NCBI GenBank assembly: GCA_937140905.1
Contig: CAKZQO010000253.1
Location: forward strand, 1-32,607
DNA length: 32,607 nucleotides
Direction: 5' to 3'
DNA from: an uncultured Spirochaeta sp.
GTDB taxonomy: Bacteria; Spirochaetota; Spirochaetia; DTKZ01
Shown: positions 1-9,792 of the stretch, in pieces
How positions within the stretch are numbered: position 1 is the first letter of the stretch
How the letters are laid out: each line of letters opens with the position of its first letter
The notes under the pieces: generated by a model
Database searches by the model: none
Told to the model about the DNA's origin: nothing
Seen by the model: the letters and a program-made list of their open reading frames with translations, nothing else
Position numbers and translations under genes: made by a program

Positions 1-314
1 GCCGCGTCTTCGAAGGGAGATTGAAGGTACTCGAGAGATTTTAAGAACCCTTCGAGGGTTTCCTTTCCATACGCTAGCAACTCCGGCCTCTGGAGCATCT
101 TCTCAACTTCGGTTCGGAAAAACTCCTGAGTCCAGGGCCTGCGGGCGAATCCCACGATCTTGAACCGGCTAAGATGCCCTTTCGCGTATAGGGAGAACAA
201 CGCGGGCATCAACTTCTTTTTAGTCAAGTCTCCCGTTACCCCGAAGATAACGAACACGAAGGATTGGGCTTCCCGGCTAACGGATAAACCTGAGCGAAAC
301 GGATTGAAATCCAT
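1..314 (-). CDS. zwf: Glucose-6-phosphate dehydrogenase, N-terminal part (truncated by window edge)
   Basis: Reverse complement from ATG at 314 reads MDFNPFRSGLSVSREAQSFVFVIFGVTGDLTKKKLMPALFSLYAKGHLSRFKIVGFARRPWTQEFFRTEVEKML..., with the G6PDH nucleotide-binding motif (FGxTGDLxxKKLxPALxxLY) and GFARRxW. Not listed in the ORF track because it runs off the edge. Confidence 0.93.
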   Translation of the reverse strand, partial: MDFNPFRSGLSVSREAQSFVFVIFGVTGDLTKKKLMPALFSLYAKGHLSRFKIVGFARRPWTQEFFRTEVEKMLQRPELLAYGKETLEGFLKSLEYLQSPFEDA

Positions 315-320
315 GGTTAC

Positions 321-349
321 AATATCCGTATCTCCGGTTGAAAAATCAA
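321..349 (-). promoter_or_regulatory. Putative sigma70 promoter for zwf (TTGATT-N17-GATATT, minus strand)
   Basis: -35 at 344-349 (rc TTGATT), 17 bp spacer, -10 at 321-326 (rc GATATT); start codon only 6 nt beyond the -10. Confidence 0.5.
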
Positions 350-366
350 GGGTAACCAGTTAGTAT
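338..366 (+). promoter_or_regulatory. Putative sigma70 promoter for birA (TTGAAA-N17-TAGTAT)
   Basis: TTGAAA 338-343, 17 bp spacer, TAGTAT 361-366; ATG of birA at 374. Confidence 0.6.
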
Positions 367-373
367 CCCTCCC

Positions 374-1192
374 ATGCTGGAACTAAAGTTGTCTACTCCA
401 TTTAAAAACGCGCCGATTTTTTACAAACCGGAAACAGAATCCACCATGATCGATGCCCGGAACCTTGTCTCCCAAGGGTTCCCCTCGGGCACGTTGATCG
501 TCACTTCCTATCAAATAGCGGGTCGCGGGAGGTTCCCCGACCGAAAATGGGAATCCCCTCCCGGTGAGAGTCTCCTCTGTACCCTAATCCTGCGAACTGC
601 GGACTTACCCTCCCCTTTGGGCCCCCTTTCCTTAAAAGCTGCCCTCTCGCTGGCAACTCTATTGGAGGAAGAGTTCGAACTGAAACCTGCCATCAAATGG
701 CCCAACGATGTGCTCCTGAAGGATCGAAAAGTTGCCGGTATCCTGGTGGAAACGAAAGAACCAGCGATCTTAGTCGGTATGGGAATCAACTGTCTACAGA
801 AGTCCTTCCCCAAAGAACTTCGGAAAACCGCCACCTCCATCCGAAAGGTTTCAGGCAAGAAGTTCGAGATCCAGGACCTGATTTCACCCCTCCTTACCCA
901 TCTTTATAGATGGATTATGGCTCCGGCCGAAGAAGGGAAAGATCCAACTATAAAATCACCCAACATCGCAGCAGCCATCCCATCGAGCCGCTGGAAATCC
1001 GAGATAGAGAATCGGCTCTACCGGAAGAATGAGTCCGTCTGGTTCCAACCGGGGATTCCAGGCATGGAAGAACCTTTTGCGGGAGTGATCCTTGGCATTT
1101 CGGAAGAAGGACTTTTGTTGATAAAACCCGAGGGATCCGCCGAAATACGGGAATTTGCCGCTGGAGAGATCCTATTTCTTTCAAAAAGATGA
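374..1192 (+). CDS. birA: Biotin--[acetyl-CoA-carboxylase] ligase
   Basis: 272 aa; GRGRFPDRKWESPPGESLLCTLIL and KWPNDVLLKDRKVAGILVE motifs of the BirA catalytic domain. Confidence 0.92.
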   Translation: MLELKLSTPFKNAPIFYKPETESTMIDARNLVSQGFPSGTLIVTSYQIAGRGRFPDRKWESPPGESLLCTLILRTADLPSPLGPLSLKAALSLATLLEEEFELKPAIKWPNDVLLKDRKVAGILVETKEPAILVGMGINCLQKSFPKELRKTATSIRKVSGKKFEIQDLISPLLTHLYRWIMAPAEEGKDPTIKSPNIAAAIPSSRWKSEIENRLYRKNESVWFQPGIPGMEEPFAGVILGISEEGLLLIKPEGSAEIREFAAGEILFLSKR

Positions 1193-1201
1193 AAAATTTA
1201 C

Positions 1202-1230
1202 TTGGCGATTTATAAAAAGATTTGTATCTT
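1202..1230 (+). promoter_or_regulatory. Possible sigma70 promoter for groEL (TTGGCG-N17-TATCTT)
   Basis: Hexamers with 17 bp spacing upstream of groEL; overlaps an A/T-rich inverted repeat (AAAAAGAT-TTGT-ATCTTTTT, 1214-1233). Confidence 0.3.
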
Positions 1231-1290
1231 TTTTTACAGATCACATATCAACCCTATATCACATCACATACTGTCAAAGTGAGGGAGTAG

Positions 1291-2919
<1,629 letters not shown>

Positions 2920-2949
2920 GACACGGACCGGATTAAAACCAATTGTTCA

Positions 2950-2979
2950 AAGCCGTTCCCAAAAGGAACGGCTTTTTTA
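2950..2979 (+). terminator. Rho-independent terminator of groEL
   Basis: AAGCCGTTCC-caaaa-GGAACGGCTT-TTTT: 10 bp perfect stem followed by a T run; lies between convergent genes. Confidence 0.93.
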
Positions 2980-3069
2980 TGGATTATTGAATAAACGTTT
3001 TTAGTAGGATACTTCAAACCTTAAATAAAGCCTGTGTGCCGCACGGATGGATGAATGGTGAAACAGAAC

Positions 3070-4254
3070 TTAAGCTCTTTGCTTTCGGGATACCACATCG
3101 AAGATCACCGCTCCTACCAGAACAAGTCCCCTAATCACGTACTGGAGCGAAATATCCGTCCCTAGCAGATTCATTCCGTTCATCAAGGACATGTACACCA
3201 ACGCTCCCACGAGGGAACCGGTGATGGAACCGATCCCTCCCGCCGCAGATACTCCACCGATGTAGCAAGCTGCGATGGCGTCTAGCTCAAAGAGAGTACC
3301 CGCCTGTGGAGAGGCCGACTTCAACCTAGCAGTAAACAGGATCCCCGAAAGGCCAGATAGGATCCCCATGGAGGAGAAGACAAAGAGAGTGATCTTTTTC
3401 ACATCGATCCCAGACAGTTCCGCCGCTTCCGGGTTTCCACCCACGGCGAAGATATGCCGGCCTAACACCGTCTTACGAGCCGTGAAATCGTACACGATCA
3501 CCACCAAAATCATGATGACGAAGGTCCAGGACAAACCATTGTATCCCGCCAGGATCCAGGTGATGTAAGCAATTACCCCAGTCAAGAACACCGCCTTAAG
3601 TACATCGATGGGAACCGGGAGGACCTCAAAGTTGTATTCCAACTTCCTCTTCCTATCCAAAAACTGCGCGAGGATACTAAGGGCAATCACCACTACCCCA
3701 ATGAGAAGAGTAGTCTTATGGAGACCAGGAAGGAACGTATCGCTGGCAAGGAGATCCGGGATAAAGCCGTTTCCAATGTCATTAAACGTCTCGTTGGGGA
3801 TAATGATAGTGCCCGTCGCAGCCGTCACCAGCATCAAAGCTCCCCGATAGATGAGCCATCCCGCTAGGGAAGAAACGAAGGCAGGAATTCCAAGCAAGGC
3901 TACCGGAGCGCCCGTGATGAATCCAGCCACAGCTCCTAGAACTAAGACTGCCAAGATAGTGAGCCATACCGGCATCTGGAATCTAGTGAGCAGCACAGCA
4001 GCGACGGCTCCCAAGAATCCTGAAAGAAAACCCACAGACAGATCGATGTGCCGGATCACGATAATCAATGTCATTCCCACCGCGAGCACTGCAATGTACC
4101 CCGTCTGGTTCAACAGGTTCGCGATGTTTCGGGAAGACATGAAACTACCCCCCGTCAGAACACTAAACACAATCATGATGAGCACCAGGGCTAGATACAT
4201 AGCATAGTCACGGAGTTTCTTTCGAATCAACGCTTGTATTTCCTTCTGAACCAT
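3070..4254 (-). CDS. Multiple-monosaccharide/xylose-type ABC transporter permease (MmsB/XylH-like)
   Basis: 394 aa hydrophobic protein; GMTLIIVIRHIDLSVGF and GGVSAAGGIGSITGSLVGALV motifs of the RbsC/XylH permease family. Confidence 0.9.
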   Translation of the reverse strand: MVQKEIQALIRKKLRDYAMYLALVLIMIVFSVLTGGSFMSSRNIANLLNQTGYIAVLAVGMTLIIVIRHIDLSVGFLSGFLGAVAAVLLTRFQMPVWLTILAVLVLGAVAGFITGAPVALLGIPAFVSSLAGWLIYRGALMLVTAATGTIIIPNETFNDIGNGFIPDLLASDTFLPGLHKTTLLIGVVVIALSILAQFLDRKRKLEYNFEVLPVPIDVLKAVFLTGVIAYITWILAGYNGLSWTFVIMILVVIVYDFTARKTVLGRHIFAVGGNPEAAELSGIDVKKITLFVFSSMGILSGLSGILFTARLKSASPQAGTLFELDAIAACYIGGVSAAGGIGSITGSLVGALVYMSLMNGMNLLGTDISLQYVIRGLVLVGAVIFDVVSRKQRA

Positions 4255-4264
4255 CGAATCCTCC

Positions 4265-5791
4265 TCAATACTGAGTAGCCAGCTCCATCACTCGTTCCTG
4301 GGTAGCTTCCTTTGCCGTTAGTTCCCCTGTGATATGACCGTTGGCCATCACGTAGATCCGGTCACTCATCCCCAGAACTTCCGGCAATTCGGAAGAGATG
4401 AGGACAATACTCATTCCTTTGATGACCAGTTCATTCATGATGGTGTGAATCTCGCACTTCGCGCCCACATCGATTCCCCGCGTAGGTTCGTCCAGGATGA
4501 GAAGGTCCGGATTCACGAAGAGCCATTTGGCTACAGAAACTTTCTGCTGGTTCCCCCCCGAAAGGTTCAATACTAGCTGTTCAATGCTGGGAGTCTTGAT
4601 TCCGAGGGACCGGACGAACCCAGAGGCAATCTTCACTTCTTGCTCTTCAGACAACACCCCTTGCCGATTCGAGACAGCTGTAAGATTCGCCAAAGTGATG
4701 TTGGATTTCACCGGTTGGATGAGGATCAGCCCATTCCGTTTTCGATCCTCCGTGGCATAGGCCATCCCCGCACGAATGGCCTGTCTAGGATGGGTGAACC
4801 GCATCGGTTTTCCTTTGAAAATCATCTCTCCTGATAGGATGTACCCATCGGGGTTTCCAAATAAGCTCCGGGCTAGTTCAGTCCTTCCTGAACCAATCAA
4901 GCCGGCTATTCCTACCACCTCCCCTTTCCGTACATGGAATTGCACATCCCGGAGGATCTGCCTACCCAACCGAGGATCGAACGCGTTCCAATTCTTCACT
5001 TCGAGGATCCTCTCCGGTTGTATCCTCGTTTCCCGTGAGGGGAAGATCGCATCGATGGATCGTCCAACCATGTGCTTGATCAAGATCTGCTCGGTCACCG
5101 CATCTTTTTCACGATCCAACGTGCAGATCGTCTCACCGTCCCGTAGGACTGTGATCGTATCCGCGATACTCAACACTTCCTTCAACTTATGGGAGATCAT
5201 GATGCAGGTTACACCCTGTCCTTTTAATTCCCGGATGATCTGTAGCAGGTTCTCGCAGTCTGCTTCGTTGAGGGCAGCGGTTGGCTCGTCCAAAATAAGA
5301 AGTTTCACATTCCGGCTTAGAGCTTTCGCGATCTCTACCAATTGTTGTTTTCCAATCCCCAGATCCCGGACCTTCATGGTGGAAGGGATATCTAGATGCA
5401 CCAACTTGAGTAGTTCTTCCGTTCTTTGGATCATGCGGTGTACGTCCAACGCAATCCCTTTCCGGATCTCGTGTCCAAGCATGACATTCTCGTACACCAT
5501 CATTTCCGGCACTAGAGCCAACTCCTGGTAGATGATTCCGATACCGGCAGCTTCACTGTCCTGAATGCGGTTGAAGGCAACCTCTTTCCCATCGAAAACG
5601 ATCTCGCCTTCGAAGGATGATCTAGGATGCACCCCACTGAGAATCTTCATAAGGGTAGACTTCCCTGCCCCATTCTCTCCCACTAGACAGTGGATTTCTC
5701 CCCTCTTTACCGAGAAGGTGACATTCTTCAGCGCCAACACACCGGGAAACTTCTTGGTTATGTGCCTCATCTCGAGAATATGATCATTCAT
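4265..5791 (-). CDS. Sugar ABC transporter ATP-binding protein, two ABC domains (MmsA/XylG-like)
   Basis: Likely start at MNDHILEM (5791) rather than 5821. Walker A GENGAGKST, LDEPTAAL, second domain GLIGSGRTE, LSGGNQQK, LDEPTRGIDVGAK. Confidence 0.93.
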   Translation of the reverse strand: MNDHILEMRHITKKFPGVLALKNVTFSVKRGEIHCLVGENGAGKSTLMKILSGVHPRSSFEGEIVFDGKEVAFNRIQDSEAAGIGIIYQELALVPEMMVYENVMLGHEIRKGIALDVHRMIQRTEELLKLVHLDIPSTMKVRDLGIGKQQLVEIAKALSRNVKLLILDEPTAALNEADCENLLQIIRELKGQGVTCIMISHKLKEVLSIADTITVLRDGETICTLDREKDAVTEQILIKHMVGRSIDAIFPSRETRIQPERILEVKNWNAFDPRLGRQILRDVQFHVRKGEVVGIAGLIGSGRTELARSLFGNPDGYILSGEMIFKGKPMRFTHPRQAIRAGMAYATEDRKRNGLILIQPVKSNITLANLTAVSNRQGVLSEEQEVKIASGFVRSLGIKTPSIEQLVLNLSGGNQQKVSVAKWLFVNPDLLILDEPTRGIDVGAKCEIHTIMNELVIKGMSIVLISSELPEVLGMSDRIYVMANGHITGELTAKEATQERVMELATQY

Positions 5792-5818
5792 GGAAGAACC
5801 CCTTCCCTTAGTATAGAA

Positions 5819-5858
5819 CAAAGGGTGCAGGAAATGGTATTATTCACTGCACCCTTTT
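5819..5858 (-). repeat. Intercistronic stem-loop between binding-protein and ATPase genes
   Basis: AAAAGGGTGCAG (5819-5830) / CTGCACCCTTTT (5847-5858), perfect 12 bp inverted repeat with a 16 nt loop. Confidence 0.85.
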
Positions 5859-5886
5859 CGAGTTCTTACCCCGCCAGTTTACCGGT

Positions 5887-7008
5887 TCACTTCTTCAGCT
5901 TCTCCAATCCAGTAAACTTGTCAGCAGGCCAATACCCGGAATCAATTATCTCTTTGATGAAGTTTTCCTGGGTCACTGTGACAATGGCGGTAGGCTTCGC
6001 AGGAACATCTTTCTTTCCGTTATTATAAGTAGTGGTTACGGGAGGTGTTTTATTGTTCATATAGGCAACGGCGGCATTGATCGCGTCCTTTACCAGTGTT
6101 CGCACATCCTTCAGTACTGTCATAGACTGTTTACCATCGATGATATACTGGAGGGATGCAATTTCCGCGTCCTGTCCTGTAATGTAGTACTTGGTGACTG
6201 CCTTGTCTGCTGCGAAGGCATCCGCAATTGCTCGGGCCGTACCATCGTTGGGGGCGCAAATGAATACTTCCCCCTTAGCCGCGGGACCTACCGCGGTTAG
6301 GTTCGCTTCAGCCTTGCTTTTCGCATCGTTAAAATTCCAGTTCGTAGTTACCTGACCAATGATCTGAGCCATCTCATCCCGAGTAAGTTTCGCTTTACTC
6401 GATAGAGCGACCGCTTTGTCTGAGTTGCGGACGATGAAAGTACCATCAGCAATTTTAGGTTGCAGTTCCCTCCAGGCTCCTTCGAAAAAGAGGAAAGAAT
6501 TGTTGTCGCTCGCCGCCCCCGCATAGAGGTATAGATTATTCCCTTTCTTCCCTTGGGGAACCTTAGAAACAAGGTACTTGCCCCAGGCTGCTCCCACTTC
6601 CACGCTATCGAAGGTCACGTAATAATCGACGTTTACCGTGTCCCGGATGAGCCGGTCGTAGGAGATTACCTTCACGCCGGCTTTCGCGGCTAGGTCCGCT
6701 GAAGCCGCTGCGGCCGTACCGTCGTGTGGGCAAATGATCAATACTTTGATCCCTTCACTAACTAAAGCTTCCACGTTCGCCTTTTCCTTGGCCGAATCCC
6801 CCTGACTAAAGAGAACCTTTGCACTAAATCCGGCAGCTTTCAGGGCATCCATGAATCTCGTCTGATCTTGGATCCAGCGAGGTTCATCCTTGGTTGGCAG
6901 GACGATTCCTACCTGAGTTTTGGCCTCTTTTGATTTGCATCCCACAAATAGCCCTATGGCCACCACCGCCAGTACGAGTACAGTGACTACGATTCGTACC
7001 ACACGCAT
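5887..7008 (-). CDS. Sugar-binding lipoprotein of ABC transporter (ChvE/XylF family)
   Basis: ORF track starts at 7128 but MRVVRIVVTVLVLAVVAIGLFVGCKSK at 7008 gives a lipoprotein signal and an SD (CAGGAGGAACTTATG). GVKVISYDRLI, DNNS and periplasmic-binding-protein fold motifs. Confidence 0.9.
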   Translation of the reverse strand: MRVVRIVVTVLVLAVVAIGLFVGCKSKEAKTQVGIVLPTKDEPRWIQDQTRFMDALKAAGFSAKVLFSQGDSAKEKANVEALVSEGIKVLIICPHDGTAAAASADLAAKAGVKVISYDRLIRDTVNVDYYVTFDSVEVGAAWGKYLVSKVPQGKKGNNLYLYAGAASDNNSFLFFEGAWRELQPKIADGTFIVRNSDKAVALSSKAKLTRDEMAQIIGQVTTNWNFNDAKSKAEANLTAVGPAAKGEVFICAPNDGTARAIADAFAADKAVTKYYITGQDAEIASLQYIIDGKQSMTVLKDVRTLVKDAINAAVAYMNNKTPPVTTTYNNGKKDVPAKPTAIVTVTQENFIKEIIDSGYWPADKFTGLEKLKK

Positions 7009-7223
7009 AAGTTCCTCCTGTTTCTCGGTTTTCCCGATTCCTACTGAATCGAGGAGAGGACACTGCGGCACATTCCTGCGCGCATACCCCCACAAGTGCA
7101 TCTTCCCATGAGAAGGGTATATTCGCATCAGGAGAATTTTGTGAAAAGCCAGGCACCTCTTGATGGCAGGAACGTGTACTATAGAGCAGGACTTTTTTAT
7201 CTGAAACGACGATTAAGAAAATG

Positions 7224-8258
7224 CTAATTTTTCACATTCCGAAATACATCTTCTCGCTTATGAAAGCCATCCTTGATTATGGTAGATTCCAGATTTTTCC
7301 GGGTGACGAGGATGGGCTCAATCTTAATGTAGGGGACGTTATGTTCGCCATCGAAAATCGTGTGTGGAGTTTCGATCTTCTCCTTCTTTGCAAGCATTAC
7401 AGCGAATCCAGCAGCTTTGAGGGCCAGCGCATCGATCGGTTTGTACACCGTGCCGAACTGTGAACCTTCGGCGATCCGCTGGCACGCTGCAAGTTCCGCA
7501 TCCTGCCCAAATACCTTAGCGGTTCGAATGAGGCGATTCTCCGACAGAATTTGGATGACTGTTTCCGCTAGCATATCGTTTCCACAAAGCACCACATCGA
7601 TGGGTGTATCCCTCCTGTCGTTCAATAACTTCTCAAACCGTACTTTCACTTCGTCACTAATCCAGTCGCCTGGCCATATCTCTCCAATCAAGCGGATAGT
7701 GCCCTTTTCGATCGCACTGTCCAGAACCTGATGTATCCCCCGGTTGATCATGTGTGAGTTGTTATCCGTTACGGCACCGTTGATCACTACGTAATGGCCT
7801 TTAGGGACCACCCGGACAGCTTCCTCAGCCATGAGGGATCCTACCCGCTCATTGTCGAAGGATATATAGAGGTCCACCCCCGCATGGTACACCAATCGGT
7901 CATAACTGATTACAGGAATCCCCCTTCGCTTCACCTGCTTGCAGATTTCGCCTAACTTTTTCGCATCATTCGGGATGATTACCAGCACATCGATTCCGGA
8001 GTCCATGAGCTCTTGCACTTGGGAAATCTGAGTATCCGCATCTTGGTTTGCGATCCTCAATTTCACCGTTGCGTCGAGATCCTCTGCTGATCGGCTGAAT
8101 AAATCCACGTCCCGCCTCCATCGCTCCACCACGAGCGAATCGAGGGATAAACCTATGACTGGCTTATATCCCTCTCGGGCTTTTGTTCTGCTCCCACAAC
8201 AGTTCAGCAGGATTGTCAGGAGAACCAATGATAGACCCAGATGGATCCCTCTGCGCAT
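7224..8258 (-). CDS. XylF/ChvE-like periplasmic-binding lipoprotein, candidate sensory (XylFII-like) component
   Basis: 344 aa; lipobox LLNC; GIPVISYDRLVYHAGVDLYISFDN and TDNNSHMINRG parallel the transporter binding protein next door. SD AAGGAGGTGGAGAATG lies inside the upstream response-regulator gene. Confidence 0.85.
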   Translation of the reverse strand: MRRGIHLGLSLVLLTILLNCCGSRTKAREGYKPVIGLSLDSLVVERWRRDVDLFSRSAEDLDATVKLRIANQDADTQISQVQELMDSGIDVLVIIPNDAKKLGEICKQVKRRGIPVISYDRLVYHAGVDLYISFDNERVGSLMAEEAVRVVPKGHYVVINGAVTDNNSHMINRGIHQVLDSAIEKGTIRLIGEIWPGDWISDEVKVRFEKLLNDRRDTPIDVVLCGNDMLAETVIQILSENRLIRTAKVFGQDAELAACQRIAEGSQFGTVYKPIDALALKAAGFAVMLAKKEKIETPHTIFDGEHNVPYIKIEPILVTRKNLESTIIKDGFHKREDVFRNVKN

Positions 8259-9792
8259 TCTCCACCTCCTTCCTCCTTCTGGTGTATTCCCGGGGAGTCA
8301 TCCCTACGCTCCGTTTGAACAATCGGGCGAAGTAGTTTGGATCCGGGTATCCACAAGCACTGCTAATTTCTTTGATCGTATGTGTCCCTTCCTCCAGAAG
8401 GGCTTTCGCTTTTGCGAGCCTTTCCTGGGTAAGGGTTTTCGCGAACCCCATCCCTGTCTCTTCCGTAAGAAGTCGAGACAGGGTGACCGGTGAAACATTC
8501 AGCATGTCTGCTACGGATTCGAGGGATATCGGTTCGTTGAAATGGTTTTTAATGTACTGTAACGCTCGCTGAACCATGGGAGGATGAGCATAGGGTTGTG
8601 TGGAAAGAAGTCGAATCTGATCGAACCGCTTTCGTACTTCCCGTAGAAAGAATTCCGTTAATCCTTTCTCCGCACTTCCCAGAAGGTCGGTGAAATCGAA
8701 TAACTCTCGAATGGTTTCATCGGGGAGAATCTTTCTGCGGATAGCTTTCAGGTTCAAGAACCCTAGTAAGGTTAGGATGCGGAATACTTCGTGCGGGAAT
8801 AATGGGGTTTCGGGATTCAGTCGGGATAGTATCTCCTCCATCTGCCTCACCACATTCCCCATTCTCCCTTCCTCTGCCTCCTTCATCAAGCGTTGATCCC
8901 ATTCAATAGGCCATCGCAAGGTTGTAAAGGACTCAAACCCACCTGTTCCCATAAAGAGAGAGCGCATAGCCTTCCGAAAGGATTCAGAGAGGCGTGCCCG
9001 ATGTTCCGTAGTTCCGTAGGCAAGTACCAGGTCCCCCAGAGAGAGTTCGGCATCAAATTCCCTCCGCATTCCCTGATGGAAAGCGCGTAAATCTCCGGGA
9101 TCTCGGACTGGTATGTATACTATGCAATACCGGTTGTCCAACAGGTTGCTCACCAGCGAGTCCGTCTTGAACTGAAGGAATCGAGAAAAACGCTGGTACA
9201 GGGGGAAGACCTGGTCTCTCTGCTCGGGCAAAAAACAGGCTACAGCTATACAAGCTGTCTTTCGCTGTTGATGGAGAAGGGTAAGAAGAAAGTCGATGTC
9301 CTCTTCCGCAGCAGTTCCGCTTCCCAGAACATGAAAAAAAGCCTGTTTCAGATAGGGAACGAGCCGCTTCTCTCGCTCCAGGAGAGCCAACTCCCTATCC
9401 TCTAGAAAACGAGATCGTTCCAGGTATAAAGATGCTGAGTTGAGAGCCACTTCCAATCGGTCTCTCGAAACCGGTTTTAACAGGTAGTCACAGACCCCCA
9501 GTTTCAAGGCTTCGCGGGCGATCTCGAACCGCTCGTAGGCGGTAATCAAGACAAAGGCTTTGGATGAACCGGATTGGGACAAGGTGCGTATCACATCTAA
9601 ACCAGATATACCCGGCATCTGTACGTCGATCAAAATGATGTCTGGACTGTATTCCTTCGCCTTCTCGATCGCTTCCTTACCCGATCCAGCTTCAGCGACC
9701 ACTGAATAGCGATCGCCAAAGTATCTCTTAATTAGCATCCGTAGACCAGAAACGATATGACTTTCATCGTCTACTAGAAGGATTTTTTTCAT
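8164..9792 (-). CDS. Response regulator, REC + AraC-type HTH (YesN family)
   Basis: 542 aa; MKKILLVDDESHIVSGLRMLI, DIILIDVQMPGISGL, C-terminal YIKNHFNEPISLESVADMLNVSPVTLSRLL...SSACGYPDPNYFARLFKRSVGMTPREYTRRR. Confidence 0.93.
   Translation of the reverse strand: MKKILLVDDESHIVSGLRMLIKRYFGDRYSVVAEAGSGKEAIEKAKEYSPDIILIDVQMPGISGLDVIRTLSQSGSSKAFVLITAYERFEIAREALKLGVCDYLLKPVSRDRLEVALNSASLYLERSRFLEDRELALLEREKRLVPYLKQAFFHVLGSGTAAEEDIDFLLTLLHQQRKTACIAVACFLPEQRDQVFPLYQRFSRFLQFKTDSLVSNLLDNRYCIVYIPVRDPGDLRAFHQGMRREFDAELSLGDLVLAYGTTEHRARLSESFRKAMRSLFMGTGGFESFTTLRWPIEWDQRLMKEAEEGRMGNVVRQMEEILSRLNPETPLFPHEVFRILTLLGFLNLKAIRRKILPDETIRELFDFTDLLGSAEKGLTEFFLREVRKRFDQIRLLSTQPYAHPPMVQRALQYIKNHFNEPISLESVADMLNVSPVTLSRLLTEETGMGFAKTLTQERLAKAKALLEEGTHTIKEISSACGYPDPNYFARLFKRSVGMTPREYTRRRKEVENAQRDPSGSIIGSPDNPAELLWEQNKSPRGI

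Noticed and set aside
160-363. Plus-strand 67 aa ORF
   Set aside because: It is the antisense shadow of the N-terminal part of zwf on the minus strand, which has clear G6PDH motifs.
1214-1235. A/T-only hairpin AAAAAGAT-TTGT-ATCTTTTT as birA terminator
   Set aside because: Stem is almost purely A-T and overlaps a plausible groEL promoter; too weak to call.
4776-5531. Plus-strand 251 aa ORF
   Set aside because: Antisense of the sugar ABC ATPase, whose Walker and signature motifs are unambiguous.
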